A DNA stretch of 16,877 nt. Origin: JAMIFN01 sp035906235 (GTDB lineage: Bacteria; Pseudomonadota; Gammaproteobacteria; Burkholderiales; Burkholderiaceae_C). This document shows, piece after piece, positions 12,130-16,877 of the stretch; position 1 is the stretch's first letter; every line of letters starts with the position of its first letter. Made by a program: the position numbers and the translations under genes. The notes beneath the pieces were generated by a model. That model did no database searches, was not told the origin of the DNA, and was given only the letters and a program-made list of their open reading frames with translations. Where the stretch lies: positions 1 to 16,877 of the forward strand of contig JAMIFN010000104.1 of assembly GCA_035906235.1 (NCBI GenBank), in the 5' to 3' direction.

Positions 12130-14073
12130 ATGAAATCCTCCGACCTGCAGGCTCTGCAGCAGGCCAGTATTGTGCAAGCCAGTGCCGACCCCGAGCACTA
12201 TCGCCGGCGTTTGCTGCGGCAGCTGGCTTTTTTGCGTCTGCTGGCATGGCTGCCTTTTGGGGTGTTTGTGCTGGCATGCCTAGTTGCGCTGTCTGCTTGG
12301 TATTGGGGGCATGGGGTAGTGGCGGTGTTGTCGATGGTGCTGGCGTTGGGGTTTTTTTGGTATGCGCTGTGGGCTTTGCAATACCCTTCGCGCCCTGTGC
12401 ATGCCTACCCTGTGCATCCAGACCAGGCACCCGAGCTATTCCGTATGCTGACGCGTATGCAAGGCAAGCTCCATACGCCGCATATTTCCCATGTCTGGCT
12501 GACTAGCGATTTCTCGCTCACCATACAAGAGCACAGGCGTTGGGATTTTTGGGGGGCATCGCAACTGCACCTTTTTTTGGGGATTCCTTTTTTAGCCAGC
12601 TCCAGCCCTGAGCGAATGCTGGCGCTGATGGCGCAAGAATATGCCCATTGGCGTCATGATGCAGAGGCAAAAGGCCTGCAGATTTACGGTTTGCGGCGGC
12701 GCTGGCTCAGTTTGATGGGGCAGGGGTCAGCTTCTGGCTCCGAGGCTGAATTCCCGTCCTTAAGCTTAAGAAGCTCTTGGGGGCTTCCCTCTTGGACGGC
12801 CTTACGCCAGCGATTTGTGGCGAGCAGTTTGGGTTTTGCGCGTATGGAGGAGTTGGCTGCCGATGCTGCTATCGCCAAAATATACGGGCGTGACCGCATG
12901 GCCGAGGCGCTGGTTGAAAACGCCATCGTAGCGCACCATATTCGCCATGAACATTGGCGTCAATATTGGCAGCTGGCTTGTAAGCTGGCTAAGCCAACGA
13001 TGGGGCCTTATGCGTGGCTAGGTGCCTGGCAAATCAAGCCTCCTAAGGCGCGCGCGGTAGAAGAACGCTTTGCTGAATTGCAACGCGAAGAGCCGCACTG
13101 GCAAGATGCCCAGCCCTGCACCCGCCAGCGTGTGCAAATGCTGGGGTGCAGTTTGCACATACCGCCGCCATCGGCGCGACATGCAGGGGTCTTGCTGGGC
13201 AAAGCTTTACCGATGGTGATCAAACAATTCGACACCCAGTGGTGGGCGCTAAATGCCTCGCGCTGGCAGGTCCTGCATCTGCAATACCAGCAAGAACAAG
13301 GTACGATCCAAGAGCTAGAAGCCAAGCTTGACGGGCTGGCTTTGGCCGATTTAGAACGCCTGGCGCAGCTGTATAAGCGCCACCTGCGCGAAAACGATGC
13401 CGAAATGGTTTATCGCCGCGTGCGCGATGTTGATGCCTATAGCGCCTACGCCTTGTGGCAGCAGATCGAATTTTTGATGGAGCGCAACGATGACAATGTG
13501 CTCTTATCGCTGGCCGAGATGGTTGAGCGCCATCCCGAACACCAACACCGCGCGATCCTCTTAGCCCTAGGTCTGGTCGATAAATTGCCGCAAACACCAG
13601 AAGTGCAAGACCTGCGCATCAGCTGGCAAGAGCGCCTAGAGGAATACGAAGCGCAAGATCAGGCATGGGAAATGGCGCTGCAGCGCAGCCCCTTATTAGC
13701 CGATCTGCAGCCCGCTGCCTTGGGCGTTTGGCAGCAAGAGGACTTGCGCATCACGGCGCAGCGCATCCCCTCGATTACGCGGATGTGGGTGCTGCTTAAA
13801 ACCCGGCCTGTTTCTCATTGGCGCAAAGCTTTTGTGCTGGTGCTCGAACAACGCGATAGCGACGCCATTGCCCCGGCCGATATAGCCGCCGAGTTTGCCT
13901 GGCTGGGCAAGGTGCTTGCCGTCAATACGCCCGATCTGGCGCTCGGCCGACCTGCCTTGAGTCTGGCCGATTTGGGCGAACCGGTGTATGCCGGCAGCAG
14001 CAGCCAGCGCTTTAAACCCCTACTGGGCGCCACGCAACGCAATACTGGTCCTGTACCCCTAGGCTTGCACTAA
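12130..14073 (+). CDS. M48-like membrane peptidase homologue with degenerate zinc motif
   Basis: A 647-residue protein. After a charged N-terminus two membrane segments lie at about 36-57 and 62-84. The peptidase-like region has ERMLALMAQEYAHWRHD (161-177), which aligns with the HExxH helix of M48 metalloproteases but reads Q169-E170-Y-A-H173, so the first zinc-binding histidine is glutamine. The third-ligand helix RMEELAADAAIAKIYG (238-253) is present, with Glu241 and Asp245. Residues 385-515 look like helical, TPR-like repeats and the end (to 647) is unfamiliar. It could be an inactive pseudo-peptidase or use a variant site. ATG 12130 is chosen over a start 18 bases upstream because MKSSDLQ gives a normal charged N-terminus; no ribosome site is obvious for either. 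Neighbours do not define its role. Confidence 0.7.
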   Translation: MKSSDLQALQQASIVQASADPEHYRRRLLRQLAFLRLLAWLPFGVFVLACLVALSAWYWGHGVVAVLSMVLALGFFWYALWALQYPSRPVHAYPVHPDQAPELFRMLTRMQGKLHTPHISHVWLTSDFSLTIQEHRRWDFWGASQLHLFLGIPFLASSSPERMLALMAQEYAHWRHDAEAKGLQIYGLRRRWLSLMGQGSASGSEAEFPSLSLRSSWGLPSWTALRQRFVASSLGFARMEELAADAAIAKIYGRDRMAEALVENAIVAHHIRHEHWRQYWQLACKLAKPTMGPYAWLGAWQIKPPKARAVEERFAELQREEPHWQDAQPCTRQRVQMLGCSLHIPPPSARHAGVLLGKALPMVIKQFDTQWWALNASRWQVLHLQYQQEQGTIQELEAKLDGLALADLERLAQLYKRHLRENDAEMVYRRVRDVDAYSAYALWQQIEFLMERNDDNVLLSLAEMVERHPEHQHRAILLALGLVDKLPQTPEVQDLRISWQERLEEYEAQDQAWEMALQRSPLLADLQPAALGVWQQEDLRITAQRIPSITRMWVLLKTRPVSHWRKAFVLVLEQRDSDAIAPADIAAEFAWLGKVLAVNTPDLALGRPALSLADLGEPVYAGSSSQRFKPLLGATQRNTGPVPLGLH

Positions 14074-14220
14074 TGCCCCCCGAAAAAAGGGGCTGCTAGC
14101 GCGGTGCCGAGCGGGATGCAATTGCGCCTAAAATCGCCCCAACCATGGCTGGCTGCGTACCTACGCTTCCAGCCATTTGATTGACCCCTCTTCTGCAGAC
14201 TATTTGAAGGAAATGCCCGT
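14074..14220. other. Leader/promoter region of the acyl-CoA synthetase gene
   Basis: This 147-base gap contains TAAAAT (14129-14134) as a possible -10 element with a poor -35, then the palindrome at 14145-14176, then a good ribosome site GAAGGAAA (14206-14213) seven bases before the start codon at 14221. No protein gene is present. Confidence 0.45.
14145..14176. promoter_or_regulatory. 32-base imperfect palindrome, candidate operator or 5' hairpin
   Basis: ATGGCTGG (14145-14152) pairs with CCAGCCAT (14169-14176), and inside it GCGTA (14155-14159) pairs with TACGC (14162-14166). Thirteen of sixteen positions are symmetric around 14160/14161. It lies just downstream of a possible -10 element and 44 bases before the synthetase start codon, where a repressor site or messenger-stabilising hairpin would be expected. 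Confidence 0.5.
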
Positions 14221-16023
14221 ATGAGCAGCAGCACCCCCATTAGCCGCGACGAAACCCAAGCCAAACTCAATCTGCGCGGCGCTGCCGGCATGAAAGTGCG
14301 CGCCAGCCAAACCTACACCATAGCCGAACGCGTGGAGGAATCCGCCCAAGCTTTTGGCAGCAATTTCTGCCTCGCTTTTCAAGAGCAGCGCTATAGCTAC
14401 GCGCAATTGAACGAAGAGGTCAACCGCGTGGCGCACATCCTGCGTAACGACCTGGGCGTGCGCTGCGGCGATGTGGTGGGTTTGGCGCTAGAAAACCGTG
14501 CCGAATTTTTCTTCTACTGGTTTGGCCTGATGAAAGTGGGCGCGGTCGCCTCTTTCATCAACACCAATATCACCGGCAAACCGCTGGCGCACGCCTTTGA
14601 AGCGACCAATGCCAAGGCCTGTGTGGTGGGCGAAGAGGTGCTGGGCATTTTTGATGCCCCTGAAGTCGCGCACATCACCAAATGGCTGGTGCGCGATGCC
14701 GAAAAACCCGCCAAGCCTGAACAAATTGCCAGCTGCGCCTTTGATTTTTCTAGCAAACTGGCCGCCAGCTCTACAGCCAACCCACCTGCCGAGTGGCGCA
14801 CAGGTTTGGTGGCCGAGCAGCCCGCCATTTATGTTTTTACCTCAGGCACCACAGGCCTGCCCAAAGCCGCCATCATCAGCCACGCGCGCTGGTTGATGAC
14901 GGGCTATGTCATGCAGCAAACCCTGCACACCACAGCCGACGATATTTTTTACGCCTATCTGCCGCTGTACCACGGCGCGGCCTCGCTCTCGCTCACGCCC
15001 ACAGCTTTTGTCATGGGATCGGGCTTAGTCACGCGGCGTAAATTCAGCAAGTCAGAATTTTGGAACGATGTGCGCAAATACGGCATCACCGCCATGCAAT
15101 ATGTGGGCGAGATTTGCCGCTATTTGCTCACCAACCCGCCGCAAGCCCAAGACAAAGAACACAAACTGCGCGTGATGACGGGCACGGGTTTGGCTACCGA
15201 GTTGTGGAATGCCTGGGTCGATCGTTTTGGCCAGATGCAAATCATCGAAAGCTGGGGCTCGACCGAGGCCAACACCTCAACGGTGAATGTGGACAACCGC
15301 ATCGGCTCGATTGGGCGCGTGCCCGATTGGATGAAAACCAATTTGAAACTGCTGGCCTACGATGTCGATAACGATAGCCATATCACCGATGAAAACGGCA
15401 AAAAACGCCTAGCCAAGCCCGGTGAAGTGGGCGAGGCTTTAGGCATGATCTTCCAAATGCCCGATTCGATTGCCGGCCGCTTTGAAGGCTATACCGATGC
15501 GGCGGCGAGCGAGAAAAAAATCTACCGCAATCTGCTGCAAGACGGCGACGCGTGGTGGGCATCGGGCGATTTGCTGCGCGAAGACGAAGACGGCTACCTG
15601 TGGTTTGTCGATCGCCTGGGCGACACCTTCCGCTGGAAGTCTGAGAATGTCTCCACCATGGAAGTGGCCGACAACCTGGGCGACTTCCCCGGCATTGAAA
15701 CCATCACCATCTACGGCGTGAAAGTCGGCAGCCACGCAGGCCGTGCGGGCATGGCCGCCATCACCTTGCAAGACGGCGCAGGTTTTGACGGCAAAGCGTT
15801 TTACGAGCTGTGCAGCGGGCGCATTCCGCGCTACGCCGCGCCGCTGTTTGTGCGCATCATGCAGGTGGCCGACATGACCAGCACCTACAAACTGCGCAAA
15901 GTCGATCTGCAAAAAGAAGGTTTTGACCCTGCCGTGGTGAAAGACGCGCTGTGGGTGCGCGACGAAAAAGCCAACGCCTATGTGCCCTATAACGAAGACG
16001 CAGCAGCCCGTATTACGGCTTAA
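14221..16023 (+). CDS. Long-chain/very-long-chain acyl-CoA synthetase
   Basis: A 600-residue adenylate-forming enzyme that activates fatty acids to acyl-CoA through an acyl-AMP intermediate. Conserved motifs are the ATP loop FTSGTTGLPK (206-215), ESWGSTEA (343-350), the ASGDLL aspartate (Asp450), and DRLGDTFRWKSENVST (464-479), a form typical of the FATP/FadD6-like branch. The C-terminal catalytic lysine is Lys557 in TSTYKLRKVDL. Length fits the family, which acts at or near the inner membrane on long-chain substrates. A clear ribosome site (GAAGGAAA) precedes ATG 14221. A palindrome in the leader may be its control site. It is monocistronic or follows the M48-like gene by read-through; a terminator lies downstream. 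Confidence 0.93.
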   Translation: MSSSTPISRDETQAKLNLRGAAGMKVRASQTYTIAERVEESAQAFGSNFCLAFQEQRYSYAQLNEEVNRVAHILRNDLGVRCGDVVGLALENRAEFFFYWFGLMKVGAVASFINTNITGKPLAHAFEATNAKACVVGEEVLGIFDAPEVAHITKWLVRDAEKPAKPEQIASCAFDFSSKLAASSTANPPAEWRTGLVAEQPAIYVFTSGTTGLPKAAIISHARWLMTGYVMQQTLHTTADDIFYAYLPLYHGAASLSLTPTAFVMGSGLVTRRKFSKSEFWNDVRKYGITAMQYVGEICRYLLTNPPQAQDKEHKLRVMTGTGLATELWNAWVDRFGQMQIIESWGSTEANTSTVNVDNRIGSIGRVPDWMKTNLKLLAYDVDNDSHITDENGKKRLAKPGEVGEALGMIFQMPDSIAGRFEGYTDAAASEKKIYRNLLQDGDAWWASGDLLREDEDGYLWFVDRLGDTFRWKSENVSTMEVADNLGDFPGIETITIYGVKVGSHAGRAGMAAITLQDGAGFDGKAFYELCSGRIPRYAAPLFVRIMQVADMTSTYKLRKVDLQKEGFDPAVVKDALWVRDEKANAYVPYNEDAAARITA

Positions 16024-16034
16024 GCGTTTTGTTT

Positions 16035-16054
16035 AAAGCGCCTTCAGGCGCTTT
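16035..16054. terminator. Hairpin in the convergent synthetase/queF gap
   Basis: AAAGCGCC (16035-16042) and GGCGCTTT (16047-16054) form a perfect eight-base stem with a TTCA loop, 12 bases after the synthetase stop codon. No long T run follows on either strand, but the A/T ends of the stem make a weak bidirectional terminator plausible. Confidence 0.5.
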
Positions 16055-16062
16055 GACGAAGC

Positions 16063-16096
16063 ACCCTGCATGGGCTTGAACCCTGCAGGGTTTTTT
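16063..16096 (+). terminator. Rho-independent terminator after the acyl-CoA synthetase gene
   Basis: ACCCTGCA (16063-16070) pairs with TGCAGGGT (16084-16091) around 13 bases, followed by five more T residues. An alternative, tighter fold uses the 14-base palindrome AACCCTGCAGGGTT (16079-16092) before the same T run. This would stop transcripts coming from the synthetase gene. Confidence 0.75.
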
Positions 16097-16146
16097 ATAA
16101 GCCAAATCAGCGTTTTAGGCCGAAAAACCTGCCTGAGTAGCTCATA

Positions 16147-16160
16147 TTTTGATAGCTTCT
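16147..16160. repeat. TTTTGATAGCT motif next to queF stop codon
   Basis: TTTTGATAGCTTCT ends two bases before the queF stop codon. It shares its first 11 bases with the copy inside ygfZ (2737-2747). It is too short to call a full repeat on its own. Confidence 0.3.
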
Positions 16161-16161
16161 T

Positions 16162-16877
16162 TTACTGCCTAGCCGTGCGGATATGGGCAGGCAAGGCTTG
16201 CGGGCTGGTGGTACGCCAGGGGTTGATATCCAAACCGCCACGGCGCGTATACCGCGCGTACACGCTCAAGCGACTGGGTTGGCAGCGCGCCAAAATGTCG
16301 CAAAAAATGCGCTCCACGCAATGCTCGTGAAACTCTTGGTGCTGGCGAAAACTCACGATATAGGCCAGCAAACCCTCTTGGTCTATGGCTGGCCCGGTGT
16401 AGGCAATTTGCACGCTGCCCCAATCGGGCTGACCCGTCACCAAGCAATTGCTTTTCAGCAAACGGCTGCTCAGTACCTCAGTCACGGGCGCTTCGCCTTG
16501 GGCGGCTTGCAGCAAATCAGGCTGCGGGCTATAGGCGCGGCATTCGATATCTAAGCGGTCTAAATCCAGCCCACTCAGCTCGGCTATGCCTTGCTGGTCA
16601 AAGGCATTGGGCGGCAGCAGGCTGACGCCAATGCGTGGCTGCTGGCGCAGGCCTGGGTGGCCATCTTGATAGCCATATGCGGCGGCGCTTAAATCGCGCG
16701 CCATGGTTTCGCGCACCGTGGGCAAGTCGGCAAAAACCGTTTGGTTAAAACTGTTGAGATACAGCTTGAGCGACTTGCTCTCAATCAGAAAAGGCGTCTC
16801 GCACGGGATGGTCAGCTGCAGCAACGCCAACTGCGGCTTGCCCTTGGCGTTGAGCCAGCTCACCTCATAACCCGTCC
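16162..16877 (-). CDS. queF: NADPH-dependent 7-cyano-7-deazaguanine reductase, 5' end cut off
   Basis: This partial gene encodes the enzyme that reduces preQ0 to preQ1 in queuosine tRNA modification. The visible part has VSWLNAKGKPQ, IESKSLKLYLNSFNQT, the catalytic block LLKSNCLVTGQPDWGS with the thioimide-forming cysteine and nearby aspartate, FHEHCVERIF and the C-terminal SVYARYTRRGGLDINPWR. All align closely with E. coli QueF (282 residues, from memory). The frame stays open to the window end, and by comparison about 60 N-terminal codons lie outside; the GTG at 16863 is an internal valine, not the start. Its control region and any preQ1 riboswitch would be beyond the window. It converges with the acyl-CoA synthetase gene. 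Confidence 0.95.
   Translation of the reverse strand, partial: TGYEVSWLNAKGKPQLALLQLTIPCETPFLIESKSLKLYLNSFNQTVFADLPTVRETMARDLSAAAYGYQDGHPGLRQQPRIGVSLLPPNAFDQQGIAELSGLDLDRLDIECRAYSPQPDLLQAAQGEAPVTEVLSSRLLKSNCLVTGQPDWGSVQIAYTGPAIDQEGLLAYIVSFRQHQEFHEHCVERIFCDILARCQPSRLSVYARYTRRGGLDINPWRTTSPQALPAHIRTARQ

Noticed and set aside
14075..14093. GCCCC/GGGGC hairpin after the M48-like gene as a terminator
   Set aside because: The stem is only five pairs and there is no T run on the plus strand; the A run lies in the loop. Too weak to list as a feature.
1..16877. CRISPR arrays, rRNA, tRNA genes or known riboswitches
   Set aside because: No regularly spaced repeats and no recognisable tRNA or rRNA sequence were seen; any preQ1 riboswitch for queF would lie outside the window.

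Overview
The window looks like chromosomal DNA from a Gram-negative betaproteobacterium, most likely Burkholderiales and probably close to Comamonadaceae. This rests on G+C-rich codon use, the divergent ygfZ/mltG pair, a CobD/CbiB-family membrane protein next to a CoA-pyrophosphatase-type Nudix gene, and AT-rich dispersed motifs of the TTTTGATAGCT type that I associate with that family from memory. No taxonomic marker gene is present, so the placement is an inference.

Layout from left to right. (1) 119-3229, minus strand: ygfZ, then a MoxR AAA+ ATPase, then a CoxE-like VWA protein, closely spaced and probably one transcript. (2) 3260-4309, plus strand: mltG, divergent from ygfZ across only 30 bases. 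(3) 4310-6738: an AT-richer accessory segment. It starts with about 350 bases without an intact gene, followed by an overlapping two-gene cassette: an ABC-like AAA ATPase (RloA/AbiLi-like) and an RloB/AbiLii-like protein with Toprim-type acidic residues. This is the most likely anti-phage system in the window, and it sits where tmk would usually follow mltG. (4) 6739-11695, minus strand: osmC-like, Nudix hydrolase and cobD/cbiB-like genes, then galE, rfbC and a cytosolic-type 5'-nucleotidase. (5) 11696-12129: a 434-base region without a protein gene. It holds a candidate promoter overlapped by a palindrome, a strong Rho-independent terminator about 100 bases downstream, and further inverted repeats; I read it as a small RNA gene or an attenuated leader. 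(6) 12130-16023, plus strand: a large M48-like membrane protein whose zinc motif reads QExxH instead of HExxH, then a long-chain/very-long-chain acyl-CoA synthetase preceded by a 32-base imperfect palindrome. (7) 16162 to the window end, minus strand: queF, cut off by the window edge and convergent with the synthetase, with two hairpins between them.

Most genes are housekeeping: cell-wall synthesis (mltG), Fe-S/folate-linked maintenance (ygfZ), AAA-VWA chaperone pair, sugar-nucleotide supply (galE, rfbC), nucleotide and CoA turnover, fatty-acid activation and queuosine synthesis (queF). The features most worth attention are the RloAB-like cassette at a synteny break, the RNA/attenuator candidate at 11862-11983, the degenerate M48 active site, and a dispersed repeat copy apparently built into the ygfZ coding sequence.
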